A stretch of DNA of 64,000 nucleotides from JAUXFK01 sp034189035 (GCA_034189035.1 JAXHVA010000004.1:35322-99321), one strand, 5' to 3'; shown: positions 17,623-26,850, counted from the first letter of the stretch. The notes: a model not told the origin generated them from the letters alone. Made by a program: numbers and translations.

Positions 17623-17711
17623 TGAGTGAGAGAGAGGCGGTGATATTGGGGGCTCTTTTGCATGATATTCGGAAGTTTATGCAGAGGGCGGGGGGTGCGG
17701 TGTTGCTATGA
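17622..17711 (+). pseudogene. N-terminal stub of a second cas10
   Basis: 29 codons, MSEREAVILGALLHDIRKF then MQRAGG, followed by a stop. This is the HD-motif start of a type III Cas10 (consensus GALLHDIGKFMQRA), with Arg where Gly is usual. It differs from the start of the intact cas10 only 286 bp downstream, so it is the remnant of another cas10, not a duplicated piece of it. Confidence 0.7.
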
Positions 17712-17908
17712 TAAGGATAGAAAAGCGGATTACTGACCTTATTGATGTGCCCGTCGGAAAGAGAGAGCATCACACAAGGGAGGAGGCATGGATAATGATG
17801 ATGAAAGAGGTGTCGGAACTGGTAAAAGAAGGAGGTTGTACTGTTTATGCGCCTTTCCTTCCTGTGTGTGCTTCCGAAGAGGGTATAGATTGGAGGAAGG
17901 GGTTGTGA
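17708..17908 (+). pseudogene. Decayed HicB-like cassette
   Basis: An ORF of 66 codons whose second half, VKEGGCTVYAPFLPVCASEE, is a corrupted version of the HicB-type sequence at 29802 (EEGGYTFYVPSLPGCISEG). Its first half, ITDLIDVPVGKRE, matches a fragment found just upstream of 29802. It probably descends from the same cassette. Confidence 0.45.
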
Positions 17909-17955
17909 ATATAAAAGAGGTTTAAGGGTTATATCTTGTAACGGTCGATATAAAT

Positions 17956-17968
17956 GTTAAGACTTAAC
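17956..17968 (+). promoter_or_regulatory. 13-bp palindrome upstream of cas10
   Basis: GTTAAG-A-CTTAAC, a perfect palindrome 28 bp before the cas10 start and in the only intergenic space ahead of the csm operon. Possible operator; no consensus recognised. Confidence 0.35.
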
Positions 17969-17996
17969 TAGCAGGTGATAACATCAGAGGTGTGAA

Positions 17997-20498
17997 ATGC
18001 CAGATGAACTTAAAATTGTTGTTTTAAGCGCTTTGATTCATGATATCGGTAAATTTGCCCAAAGAGCAAAGCGACCCTATACAAAGTCTATGGAAGGTGT
18101 ATATTTGAGAAATTACAAGGGTAAACCTGGACATTGGCATACTGTTTACTCGGATTATTTTCTGGAAAATGATCTGCCTTTACTTGAAGAATTTGAAAAA
18201 TCTCGTTCCTTAATAGCTAGAACTGCGTCAGCGCATCATAAACCAGACACGGAAAACCTTATGGAAATGTGTGTTGCAATAGCAGATAGATTAAGTTCGG
18301 GTTCTGACAGAATTGAAATGCGAGATAATGAAAGCAAAACAGGGTTCAGAGAAAGCCGGCTGGTCCCAGTGTTCGATGAGGTTGAACTTGTCAAACATAC
18401 ATTCGATTCTCCCGGAAATTTTTATTATAACCTTGCCCCTCTGGATACATCAAGCTCTCAAGTTTTCCCGAAACGTGGGAAGCCGGAAGGTGAAGCTGAG
18501 GAATACATCCCCTTATACAAATTGTTTTCGGAGGAACTTGCATGTCTAAAAGTTGACTCTGGTTTCCGGTTTTATTTTGAAAGCCTTGTCTCTTTGATGG
18601 AGAAGTACACATGGGCTATTCCTTCCTCTTCTTACAAAACCCTGTCGGATATTTCACTTTTTGATCATAGTTTTAGTACTGCTGGAATTGCACAGGCATT
18701 GTATATGTATCATACATCTTCAACTAAAATGCCAACATGGCAGGATAATGAAAAGAAATTTATTCTTCTGGGCGGTGATCTTTCAGGGATACAGAAATAC
18801 ATATTTGGAATAAGCAACAGCAGCGGACGTGGTGTTTCAAAAATATTTCGCGCAAGGTCTTTTTTTCTTCAGGCTATCTCCCGTTCCATTATCTTGAAAA
18901 TCCAAAAAAGGATCGGCCTTTTTTCAGTATGCCGTCTTGTGGATTCTGGAGGCAAGTTTATTCTTCTCCTTCCAAACATACCGGGTGTAGTGAATGAATT
19001 AGATAAGCTAGATAAGGAAATCCAGGGATGGTTCCTTACCAAATTTAAGGGTCTGCTCACTATGACACTTTGTTGGTCAACACTTCTTACCCAACAGGAT
19101 TTTCAATTGGCTAATTTTCAAAAAAAATTTGACGAGATCAATGAGGTTATTGACTCTGCAAAACTCCGCAAGATGAAAAACGTTTTGGCACAACACGGCC
19201 CGGTAATCCACAGCGGTTATAATGATTTTGAAGGGGGTAACTGTTCATTATGTGAAATAAATGCCGCAGATGATGTTTCCTCTGCCAAGTATGAACAAAT
19301 AGAAGGAGCCACCGTTTCCATATGTAGGGATTGCTGTGATCATATATTATATATTGGAACCAGGCTGCCAAAATCCAATTATCTGATCTATTCCGGACAT
19401 GGCAAAATTCCATTATTTGGGGATATTTTTCTTTCGCTATCAAAAGAACTTCCAAAAGATATAAAAGAAATTTTTCACATAGAAACAATGGCCGATGACG
19501 CAAGTTTCAGCAAGGCGAGAATCGCAAAGCATCTGCCGGAAATAACAAAAGACGAATTGGCGGATGAGAACTGGTTGCAGCTGTTTGATAAAGAGGATGG
19601 TTTTCGTGAATTGATAAATAGTTTTAATGAGGACTCTGGGGGATTTGCCCCCAAGACTTTTAGCATGATCGCACTAAAATCAAAGAAACAGCTTAAAAAC
19701 GGAAGTCTTACCGGACGCCCATTGTTGGCTTTTCTTAAAGCGGATGTAGATAATCTAGGCCTTATTTTCAGCCTTGGCCTTGGCGACAAATTATCCGTAG
19801 CAAGACTGGCATCACTTTCCAGGTTAATGAATATCTTCTTTTCTGAATTCCTTGTTCAACTCTTAAAAAAAGAATTTCCGGATATTTATGTTGTGTTCTC
19901 AGGGGGTGATGACCTTTTTCTTATTGGTCCTTGGCGGCAGACAGTTTTATTTGCAATCACGCTGCGAAAAAAATTGACTGAATTCTGTGCCAACAATAGT
20001 GATATCACTCTTTCGTGCGGGACACTTATAACCAAACCCAGATTGCCAGTAAGGACGGCTGTTGAAATAACAGAGGAACAGCTTGATTTAGCAAAAAAAT
20101 ACAATGGGGAAGGCCGAAAAAAGGATTCCATTGTTTTTCTAGGAGAAACTCTTTCATGGGCTGAGCTTGAGTCTTTGATGGAGACGGGAAAGTTGTTTGA
20201 TAAAGCCCTGGAGGATAAGGCAAGGACAAACTTTACAACCGCCTTTCTTTACAGGCTTTTGACCTATAACAAAATGTATAGAAAATTTGTCTTTGAGGGT
20301 CAGTTAAAATCTGGCATATACCTCTCACAGGCATATTATGATATAGCGCGTAATATCCGCAATGACAAATATAATAATCAAAAGGAGCTGGAAATGCTGT
20401 ATAGGATTTTTTCTGTCGGTTCAAAGAATCGGAGCGAACTGGATATGCTTCATATCCCTCTTTTTTATGCATTAAATTTAAACAGAGATTCCAAATAG
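17997..20498 (+). CDS. cas10: Type III-A Cas10/Csm1
   Basis: 833-aa large subunit of the Csm complex. The N-terminal HD nuclease motif is ALIHDIGKF with His15-Asp16, expected to cut single-stranded DNA. A Cys cluster (CSLCE near residue 414, then CRDCCDH) forms the zinc-binding insertion. The Palm domain contains FSGGDDLF with GGDD at residues 636-639, so cyclic-oligoadenylate synthesis is predicted to be intact. The preceding block FLKADVDNLGLIFSLG is the usual Palm beta-strand. The gene heads a tight same-strand operon with csm2-csm6. Only a weak AGAGGTG precedes the ATG. Both catalytic centres look active, so the signalling proteins around it should have a source of messenger. Confidence 0.96.
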   Translation: MPDELKIVVLSALIHDIGKFAQRAKRPYTKSMEGVYLRNYKGKPGHWHTVYSDYFLENDLPLLEEFEKSRSLIARTASAHHKPDTENLMEMCVAIADRLSSGSDRIEMRDNESKTGFRESRLVPVFDEVELVKHTFDSPGNFYYNLAPLDTSSSQVFPKRGKPEGEAEEYIPLYKLFSEELACLKVDSGFRFYFESLVSLMEKYTWAIPSSSYKTLSDISLFDHSFSTAGIAQALYMYHTSSTKMPTWQDNEKKFILLGGDLSGIQKYIFGISNSSGRGVSKIFRARSFFLQAISRSIILKIQKRIGLFSVCRLVDSGGKFILLLPNIPGVVNELDKLDKEIQGWFLTKFKGLLTMTLCWSTLLTQQDFQLANFQKKFDEINEVIDSAKLRKMKNVLAQHGPVIHSGYNDFEGGNCSLCEINAADDVSSAKYEQIEGATVSICRDCCDHILYIGTRLPKSNYLIYSGHGKIPLFGDIFLSLSKELPKDIKEIFHIETMADDASFSKARIAKHLPEITKDELADENWLQLFDKEDGFRELINSFNEDSGGFAPKTFSMIALKSKKQLKNGSLTGRPLLAFLKADVDNLGLIFSLGLGDKLSVARLASLSRLMNIFFSEFLVQLLKKEFPDIYVVFSGGDDLFLIGPWRQTVLFAITLRKKLTEFCANNSDITLSCGTLITKPRLPVRTAVEITEEQLDLAKKYNGEGRKKDSIVFLGETLSWAELESLMETGKLFDKALEDKARTNFTTAFLYRLLTYNKMYRKFVFEGQLKSGIYLSQAYYDIARNIRNDKYNNQKELEMLYRIFSVGSKNRSELDMLHIPLFYALNLNRDSK

Positions 20499-20512
20499 GA
20501 AAGGAGTAGCTC

Positions 20513-20929
20513 ATGGAGTATTTTGATGAAGCAGGAATTATTAGGGCGGATTTGCTTGACAAGGATGCCTATGAGCAGGCAAATCGTTTTGTAGTACGAT
20601 TTAATAAAAAACATAACAAGAATGAAGTTGACACTAGAAAATCATTGTCATATGCGCAATTAAGAAAATTTTTCAATGAGTTCAGACAGCTTGAAAAGAA
20701 AGTCAATACTGAGGGTTTTAATAAGGTTAAACCTCTTATCAAGATGGTCAAGTCAAAGGCCTCTTATGCCGCTAATCCTAATAACCCAAAAATTCCTATA
20801 CAATTCAAGGAATTTCTCATTGACAATGTTAACAGAATAAACGAGGAAAAGGATTTTGAAGCCTTTATGCTTCATTTTGAGGCAGTAGTTGGGTTTTTCT
20901 ATGGCATAGAAGGGATTAAGAATAACTAA
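20513..20929 (+). CDS. csm2: Csm2, small subunit of type III-A complex
   Basis: 138-aa, helix-rich, basic protein in the invariant position between cas10 and csm3. Family-like segments are SYAQLRKFFNEFRQLEKKV and a central FNKVKPLIKMVKSKASYAA; csm2 proteins pack along the target RNA in the complex. GGAG precedes the ATG. 14 bp after cas10, 12 bp before csm3. Confidence 0.93.
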   Translation: MEYFDEAGIIRADLLDKDAYEQANRFVVRFNKKHNKNEVDTRKSLSYAQLRKFFNEFRQLEKKVNTEGFNKVKPLIKMVKSKASYAANPNNPKIPIQFKEFLIDNVNRINEEKDFEAFMLHFEAVVGFFYGIEGIKNN

Positions 20930-20941
20930 GGAGGGAGGAAT

Positions 20942-21649
20942 ATGAGACTCGAAAAAATCAGAACAATAAGCGGACGAATACATATTTTAACCGGTCTTCA
21001 TATTGGTGCTTCGAATGAGAATATCGCAATCGGTGGGCTTGATAATCCCATTATTAAAGACCCCCTTCCCGGAAGCAATGCCCCCTACATACCAGGATCG
21101 TCTTTAAAAGGGAAACTGCGTTCATTAGTAGAAATTAAAGAAGGTCGTTTTGTAAAAGATGGAAAAGACAAAGGCAAACCCTGCAATTGTGGGGAAAAGG
21201 AATGTCCTGTTTGTGTTGTATTTGGTACTTCAGCCGCAAACCGGCCTGAAGATTTAGGACCTACGCGTATTGTTGTAAGAGACGCGCACCTCTCAAATCA
21301 TACTGATAATGCAAATTTACATTCATGGAAAAGTAGATTTGAGGCAGGCGATCTCCCAATGGAAATCAAGTATGAAAATGCCATTAATCGGATCAATGGC
21401 ATTGCGAACCCTCGGCCCCTGGAACGGGTGCCGGGTGGGGTGGACTTTGATTTCAATATTTCATTTAAAGTCTTTGAAAATGACAATTGCAATTATTTTA
21501 ATACTGTTTTAAAGGCAATGAAACTTTTAGAGTTGGATGCATTAGGTGGGGCAGGTTCCCGCGGATGTGGTCAGATAAAATTTATTGATGTCTCCATCGA
21601 TGGCGAAAAGCAAAATATTGATTTTCTTGATTCAGTGAATATTGATTAG
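20942..21649 (+). CDS. csm3: Csm3, backbone RAMP and target-RNA nuclease
   Basis: 235-aa RAMP protein. LHIGASNENIAIGGLDNPII holds Asp34, the residue position that cuts target RNA at 6-base intervals in characterised Csm3. It is followed by YIPGSSLKGKLRS, the glycine-rich RAMP loop, and a zinc-binding Cys insert (CNCGEKECPVCVVFG) near residue 80. LDALGGAGSRGCGQIKF near the C terminus is the second glycine-rich segment. Strong AGGAGGGAGG precedes the ATG. All catalytic features are present. Confidence 0.96.
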   Translation: MRLEKIRTISGRIHILTGLHIGASNENIAIGGLDNPIIKDPLPGSNAPYIPGSSLKGKLRSLVEIKEGRFVKDGKDKGKPCNCGEKECPVCVVFGTSAANRPEDLGPTRIVVRDAHLSNHTDNANLHSWKSRFEAGDLPMEIKYENAINRINGIANPRPLERVPGGVDFDFNISFKVFENDNCNYFNTVLKAMKLLELDALGGAGSRGCGQIKFIDVSIDGEKQNIDFLDSVNID

Positions 21650-21664
21650 GCTTGGAGGGGCAAA

Positions 21665-22726
21665 ATGCTTTATAGATATAAGATCAGACCTATGTCGCCT
21701 GTCATGACACCCTTTATGTCTGATACGTTTTTTGGGCATTTCTGCTGGGCAGTCCTTTATGAAAAGGGGGCGGTGTATCTTGATGACTTTTTATCCATCT
21801 TCGGCGCCGGGCATAAAGCGCCGGTTCTGTTTTCATCAGCGTTTGTCTCTGGATATCTTCCGAAACCTGTTCTTCCTCCACCTAAAAGAGACGAAATAAG
21901 AGAGTTTGTAAAATCTTATTTTGTTGAAAAGCCCTATGCCGGTATTAGAAGTATGTCGGATAAAGGAAAGCGTTTTGATGGGATGACAAAAATTAAAACA
22001 TGGAATAACCTCAAACTGATTTCTATTGAGGATTGGCTCAGCTTAAAGGACGATTATTGTGAGACCCATCTGCTTGAGATTTTCTATAAAAGACTTCAAG
22101 CAGATGTAGATAGTGAAAAACCAATTTTCGAGACTGAGATTGCTGCATCCACCACCATCAGCAGGCTCAGTGGAACTGTACCGGAAGAAGGTGGTGGACT
22201 TTTTCAGAGAGAAAAGACATGGTATCATAAGGATATGGAACTTGATCTATACGTGGAAATAAACCAAGAAGAAATTGTTCCTTTAGTGAAATGGTTTCTG
22301 TGTGACTATCTTCCATTGTATGGTTTCGGAAAGGACAAATCTGTTGGCATGAGGTGCATTGAGGTCGAACAGGATAATCTTTTTAGTCAAGAACAGTTTT
22401 CCGTCAATAATCCCAACTCGAGTGTTACTTTATCACTGGCTGCTTTTGACGGGATGGCAAAGTATAAATCATTTTACAGGCTTATGACTAAATTTGGGAA
22501 ACTGGGAGGAAACTATGCTTATTCGAGTCCAACAGGTGGAGGTACAAAACCATATAAAAAACCAATTTTAATGATTGAACCTGGTGGTGTGTTTTTTACA
22601 AATGAGGATCTGAGTGCAAAGCCACTGCTTGATGAAGTACATTCGGACCCAAGCATCAGACAGTGCGGTATTCCGGTAATGTTACCTCTTAGAATAAGGG
22701 AGGATAGATTAGATGGAACAGCTTAA
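21665..22726 (+). CDS. csm4: Csm4, crRNA 5'-handle binding RAMP
   Basis: 353-aa RAMP (Cas5-like group) that caps the complex at the crRNA 5' handle and contacts Cas10. The N-terminal segment YRYKIRPMSPVMTPFMSDT followed by FFGHFCWA is the family signature for loading of the first strand. The C-terminal GKLGGNYAYSSP and GGGTKPYKKPI loop is typical. It overlaps csm5 by 14 bp, indicating translational coupling. Confidence 0.93.
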   Translation: MLYRYKIRPMSPVMTPFMSDTFFGHFCWAVLYEKGAVYLDDFLSIFGAGHKAPVLFSSAFVSGYLPKPVLPPPKRDEIREFVKSYFVEKPYAGIRSMSDKGKRFDGMTKIKTWNNLKLISIEDWLSLKDDYCETHLLEIFYKRLQADVDSEKPIFETEIAASTTISRLSGTVPEEGGGLFQREKTWYHKDMELDLYVEINQEEIVPLVKWFLCDYLPLYGFGKDKSVGMRCIEVEQDNLFSQEQFSVNNPNSSVTLSLAAFDGMAKYKSFYRLMTKFGKLGGNYAYSSPTGGGTKPYKKPILMIEPGGVFFTNEDLSAKPLLDEVHSDPSIRQCGIPVMLPLRIREDRLDGTA

Positions 22727-24164
22727 ATCGTGCAGAGTCAACCTCAATATTCTGTCTCCGGTTCATATAGGTTCAGGCCAGGAGTTAGATCCCTTTTTAT
22801 ACATGATAAGAGATGAAAAGTTGCTCTTAATTGATTTGCTTCAATGGATGGAAGGTTATGATGATAAGGAATCTCTACATGAAAAAATGGACTCAGATAA
22901 TTTCGTTGCCCTACGAGCTTTTATTGCTGATAATTTTAATAATGAAAATGCAGTGATCAATACCATTCCTGTGGAGAGCCATGAAGTAGTTGAAGCATAC
23001 CGAAAAGCTATTCAGGAAACATCCTCTCATAAACAAGCGCTGATCAATTTTATGACCAGGAATGAAATTACTAGTATCCCTTATATTCCGGGTAGTTCAA
23101 TAAAAGGAGCGATACGTACTGCAATTGCCAATCGATTTGTGGAGATAGCAAAAGTCTCTTCAAAAAATAGCAAAAAGCAGTATAAACCACATTACGAACC
23201 GGATTACAATGAAAAAATATTCGGCAACCCTACCAATGATCCAATGAAAAACCTCAAGATATCAGATGTGTCACTGGATATTTTTGGCACCGTTATTTAT
23301 GAAGCAAGGGAACATACCACTAGAGACAAAAACACCCCTAAAAATGCATATGAAGCTGCTGTTAGTTTGTGTCATATCAACGAAGATGTCATCTATCCGC
23401 TACATTTTTCGCACAAACCATTTATTCTGCACGGAGAGACCATAGATCTAAAATTCATAGTTGATTCATTGTACCAGTTTTATGTTCCAAAATTTAAGAA
23501 AGAGTATTCGAAATTTTTTAGCAACTCTCGTCACAAAGATATTCAAAGGTCTATTGCCAAGATGAACTCCAAGATAATTCAATTAAAAACCAATGAAGCT
23601 CTGATCAGAATTGGACATTTTTCTCATGTGGAATGTGTAACTCTGGATGAAGTACGAAGACCAATAACAAGAAAAGGGAAAGATGGTAAACAGCTACCTT
23701 GGGGCACTACACGTACACTTGCAAATGGAATTTATCCTTTTGGCTGGGCCAAACTGGAATTTTTAGATTTAGAACAACAACCAAGGGCTGAGAATGAATG
23801 GCCTTTTACCATTGAAGAGATTGAAAGGCTTGTTATAGACAGAGAAGCATTGATTAAGAATGAAAAGGCATTTGCTGAAGCAGCAGCTCGAAGCACTAAA
23901 GCAGAAGAAAAACGGAAAAAGGAACTTGAAGCAATGTCTCCCGAGGAAAGAGCTATTGAGGAAATTAAAGATCCGTCTACTTCCCCGAACAGGATCTTTG
24001 AAATATATAATGAGTTGGATAAATGTTCTGAAGAGGGAAAAAAGAGAATTGCGCTGGCATTGAAAGACTATTGGCAACTACATAATAATTGGCAGAAAAA
24101 AGATTGCTCCAAAAAACAACAGATTAAGGTTCAGAATATGAAAGAGATACTCGGAGAAAAGTAG
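22713..24164 (+). CDS. csm5: Csm5, crRNA 3'-end RAMP
   Basis: 483-aa RAMP protein placed at the 3' end of the crRNA in the complex. Markers are NILSPVHIGSGQELDPFLY, IPYIPGSSIKGAIRTAIANR (glycine-rich RAMP loop, near residue 128) and, in the second half, RIGHFSHVEC and WGTTRTLANG. The last 100 residues form a charged, coiled-coil-like extension (EEKRKKELEAMSPEER) seen in longer Csm5 proteins. Starts inside csm4. Confidence 0.93.
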   Translation: MEQLKSCRVNLNILSPVHIGSGQELDPFLYMIRDEKLLLIDLLQWMEGYDDKESLHEKMDSDNFVALRAFIADNFNNENAVINTIPVESHEVVEAYRKAIQETSSHKQALINFMTRNEITSIPYIPGSSIKGAIRTAIANRFVEIAKVSSKNSKKQYKPHYEPDYNEKIFGNPTNDPMKNLKISDVSLDIFGTVIYEAREHTTRDKNTPKNAYEAAVSLCHINEDVIYPLHFSHKPFILHGETIDLKFIVDSLYQFYVPKFKKEYSKFFSNSRHKDIQRSIAKMNSKIIQLKTNEALIRIGHFSHVECVTLDEVRRPITRKGKDGKQLPWGTTRTLANGIYPFGWAKLEFLDLEQQPRAENEWPFTIEEIERLVIDREALIKNEKAFAEAAARSTKAEEKRKKELEAMSPEERAIEEIKDPSTSPNRIFEIYNELDKCSEEGKKRIALALKDYWQLHNNWQKKDCSKKQQIKVQNMKEILGEK

Positions 24165-24183
24165 ACTGAAAAGGGATGGGATT

Positions 24184-25476
24184 ATGAACATACTTAAAGA
24201 TAGACAGCAAAATACTATTATGTCAATGGAAAAGCCCAAAGCTATTCTTATCTCCCTGGGCGGAACTCCAGCCCCTTTGATCTTTAGCCTCAATCACCAA
24301 AAACCGGATTATATTTGTTTTTTTGTCTCCGAAGAAAGCAGAGCAAGTATTGATCAGGATATTTTGCCTAATTTGAGTTTTAGATTTCTCAATCATGACT
24401 GGATTGTCACTCCCTCGGCGGAAAGTCTATCGGAGTGTTACCAGTCCATCACACGGGACTTACCACGGATATTGAATAAATGGAATGTCGACCCAAAGGA
24501 ATTAGCTGTTGATTACACCGGTGGGACCAAAACCATGTCAGTTGCCCTGTCTTTGGCAACTGTTGAAAATACTACCCAATATAGCTACGTAGGTGGAACT
24601 GACAGGTCCAAACAGGGTGTTGGCGTCGTTTTAAATGGGAATGAGAGGATGTGGTATCAGGAGAATCCCTGGGATGAAATGGCAGTACTGGAAAGCAAAG
24701 AAGCATCAGCCCTATTCAATCGGGCGAGATATGCTTCTGCTGTTGAAATCTTTTCTCGTATTTCCCAGAAGGTAAGTGAAGAAAATAGGCCTGTTTTTAA
24801 GGCGTTAATGGTATTTTCCGAAGGATACAATCTGTGGGATAATTTTCAGCACAGGCAGGCAAAAGATAAGTTATATAGCTGCCGTGATGTGCTTTTTTCT
24901 TATGCGTGTGGAAGCGATAAGGAAAATATCCATTCCCTGGCTGACAGCATGAAATCCAATCTTCAGTTTCTAGACCAAATAAATAGGAATACTGAGAAGA
25001 AGGGACTTTTGCTTTGTTACGATTTGATTGCCAACGCAAAAAGGCGGGCCGAGTTGGAACATAAATACGATGATGCAATGGCCAGACTCTACCGAGCATT
25101 GGAAGCTTTGGCCCAACATCAGTTGAATTCAAAGCATGGGATAAACACTTCTCACGTAGATCAAAACAGATTACCTGCTTTCTTAAAGGAAGAATATAAA
25201 AGGAAATATTTTGATAGCCGTGAAAATAAAATGAAACTCGCGCTATATGCTTCCTATCAATTGCTTAAAGAATTAAATGACGAATTAGGGCATATATTTT
25301 TTGGGCAGTATGATGCCAACATAAAGCCCATTCTTGATTTGCGAAACAGTTCCCTGCTTGCCCATGGGTTCACATCAATTAAGAAAAATACTTACGAGAA
25401 AATGTATAAATACTTTATTGATTTCGTTGGAATTAAACAGGAAGATATACCTGGATACCCTGTTTTGAATCTTTAG
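24184..25476 (+). CDS. csm6: Csm6-type CARF-HEPN ribonuclease (TIGR02710-like)
   Basis: 430-aa predicted cyclic-oligoadenylate-activated RNase. The N-terminal CARF domain contains AILISLGGTPAPLIFSL and VDYTGGTKTMSVALSLA, the ligand-binding block of this family. The C-terminal helical HEPN domain ends with DLRNSSLLAHG, giving R387-x6-H394, the RNase motif. So both sensing and cutting parts appear intact. It is the last gene of the csm operon (20-bp gap after csm5). An internal ATG at codon 14 (MSMEKPKAIL) could also be the start. Confidence 0.9.
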   Translation: MNILKDRQQNTIMSMEKPKAILISLGGTPAPLIFSLNHQKPDYICFFVSEESRASIDQDILPNLSFRFLNHDWIVTPSAESLSECYQSITRDLPRILNKWNVDPKELAVDYTGGTKTMSVALSLATVENTTQYSYVGGTDRSKQGVGVVLNGNERMWYQENPWDEMAVLESKEASALFNRARYASAVEIFSRISQKVSEENRPVFKALMVFSEGYNLWDNFQHRQAKDKLYSCRDVLFSYACGSDKENIHSLADSMKSNLQFLDQINRNTEKKGLLLCYDLIANAKRRAELEHKYDDAMARLYRALEALAQHQLNSKHGINTSHVDQNRLPAFLKEEYKRKYFDSRENKMKLALYASYQLLKELNDELGHIFFGQYDANIKPILDLRNSSLLAHGFTSIKKNTYEKMYKYFIDFVGIKQEDIPGYPVLNL

Positions 25477-25559
25477 AAACGGATTGTTTTCCGGCTAGGA
25501 AATATGTCCAGTAGGGTTCTATCCTTTATGCTGTGATGAAAGGGTTTGCAGGAGGTTAA

Positions 25560-25592
25560 TGCCTCCTCTTAAGCTAAGAGGGGCCCAGGTGG
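25560..25592 (+). repeat. GC-clamped palindromic repeat before DUF559 gene
   Basis: CCTCTTAAGCTAAGAGGGGC followed by CCAGGTGGGG. The same pattern recurs at 26003-26036 and, without its left half, at 29996-30020. It contains a CCTCTTA/TAAGAGG stem. Confidence 0.55.
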
Positions 25593-25596
25593 GGCT

Positions 25597-25974
25597 ATGA
25601 GTTTCATCCGTAATCACCCAGAACTGAAGGAAAGAAGGTGTGAGCTGCGACGTAATCAGACAGAGGCTGAAAAGCTTCTTTGGGGCTATTTGCGGAAAAA
25701 ACAGTTTAAGAATTTGAAGTTTTTCAGACAGTACAGTGTGGGTGTATATATTCTCGATTTTTATTGTCCAAAGTTAAAACTCGGCGTTGAATTGGATGGA
25801 GGACAACATGCAGACGAAAAAATCCGCGAATATGAAATGGCCTGCTCTGAGTATCTCAGGACGCAGGGGATTGAAGTAATACGATTCTGGAATCAGGAGG
25901 TTATGAAAAATATTGAAGGGGTGTTATGTAAGATAGGGGAAAAGATAACCCCTCCCAACCTCCCATTAGCTTAA
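25597..25974 (+). CDS. DUF559 endonuclease-domain protein
   Basis: 125-aa DUF559 protein with the Vsr/restriction-endonuclease-like fold. It shows RRNQTEAEKLLWGYLRKKQF, FRQYSVGVYILDFYCPKLKL (Asp of the active site) and VELDGGQHADE (Glu and the QH), then IEVIRFWNQEV. DUF559 genes commonly travel with surrounding palindromic repeats, and here such repeats lie on both sides (25560-25592, 25945-26036). Its role is not established; nuclease activity is a family inference. It follows csm6 by 120 bp on the same strand but is probably an independent insertion. Confidence 0.85.
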   Translation: MSFIRNHPELKERRCELRRNQTEAEKLLWGYLRKKQFKNLKFFRQYSVGVYILDFYCPKLKLGVELDGGQHADEKIREYEMACSEYLRTQGIEVIRFWNQEVMKNIEGVLCKIGEKITPPNLPLA

Positions 25975-26036
25975 GGGAGGAGTTTGCTCATTGACTCAAT
26001 TCCCCCTCTTAGACTAAGAGGGGCTAGGGGGAGTTA
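25945..26036 (+). repeat. Palindromic repeats after DUF559 gene
   Basis: ACCCCTCCCAACCTCCCATT with TAGCTTAAGGGAGGAGTT, then CCCCTCTTAGACTAAGAGGG with GCTAGGGGGAGTT. These are two versions of the GC-clamped stem that also occurs before the gene. The second copy leads directly into the csx20 relic, as the 29996 copy leads into the intact nudix-csx20 unit. Confidence 0.55.
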
Positions 26037-26066
26037 AATCAGCAGGGCCTGACGGAATAAAAAAAA

Positions 26067-26434
26067 TCAACCATAAGCTCACTCCGCTGCAAGAGCAAGA
26101 TGCGCGTACATCCCTCGGTGTTCGAAGGATAATGTCACCTCCTTCTCAACTCAAAGACATATGGAGCACTATCCCTCCGGATATCCTTTCACTCAGTAAT
26201 TAACTCAAGCCTGTTCAGGACTGGCTTTCAAATCAGGCTAGAGATAATGACTGTGTCCTCATCCAGGGAGATTTCGGCGAATGTTATTTAATGGTAAATT
26301 TTGCCTTTGAGCGTGGACTGATACCGATCTACTCCACGACAAAGAGAGAAGCAAAAGAAGAGCATAATTCAGCTGGCTCGGTTCATCTGGTTCATCGGGT
26401 TGAACATGTGATATTCAGGAAGTATCGAGTGTGA
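26067..26434 (+). pseudogene. csx20: csx20 relic with in-frame stop
   Basis: Very similar to the intact csx20 at 30717 (for example LTPLQEQDAR, VLIQGDFG, YSTTKREAKE). It lacks the first dozen codons, has TAA where the intact gene reads NYLKP (SNxLKPVQDW), and carries other substitutions (DCVLIQGDFGECYLMV). Just after it, at 26437, the first seven codons of a csx1 copy (MRNVFLS) remain before sequence similarity is lost at the palindromic element. This is a decayed duplicate of the 30717-32410 pair, lacking the nudix gene. Confidence 0.85.
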
Positions 26435-26460
26435 TTATGCGTAACGTGTTCTTAAGCTAT

Positions 26461-26599
26461 TGCCCATCCATAAATGGTCTTTTTGCCCAATATCTGCGTT
26501 ATGCTCGAAAAATAATTCTCGAAATATCAAACATATGCCTGCGGTTATTTTTCTCGCATTCCTTGATCTTGAACAAAAATCCTCATTTCTGGATGGACA
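26461..26599. mobile_element. 139-bp imperfect palindromic element truncating csx1 copy
   Basis: Left end TGCCCATCCATAAATGGTCT; right end, reverse complemented, TGTCCATCCAGAAATGAGGA. The similarity continues through the whole element: TTTTTG, ATCTGCGTTATGCTCGAAAA at left versus ATCAAGGAATGCGAGAAAAA at right. It codes for nothing and interrupts the csx1 copy after codon 7, so it is best read as a MITE-like or other long hairpin element. Confidence 0.65.
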
Positions 26600-26646
26600 C
26601 TAAATAGCGGGCTAATTACTCCGTTTTTTAAAAAAGATCGATATTT

Positions 26647-26850
26647 ATGATTTCACCAGAAATACAAAAAACTCTCGTGGAATGTGTTCTAGAGTTTAAT
26701 GTGAAGGCAGTGTGGATTTTTGGGTCTTTGCTTGAAGATGATTCTGTTGCGCATGATATTGATTTGGCCGTTGAGGGAGTTCCACAAGATCAGATGAAGA
26801 ACAGGATGAAGCAACTCCGGCAAAAAGGAATACGCAAAAGACCATTTTAA
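26647..26850 (+). pseudogene. Truncated minimal nucleotidyltransferase
   Basis: 67 codons; the start of an MNT-type protein: FNVKAVWIFGSLLEDDSVAH then DIDLAVEG, with the Gly-Ser loop and Asp-x-Asp metal motif. After residue 50 the sequence becomes non-homologous and stops, so the C-terminal part is lost. It may be a relic of a MntA/HepT module. Confidence 0.55.
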
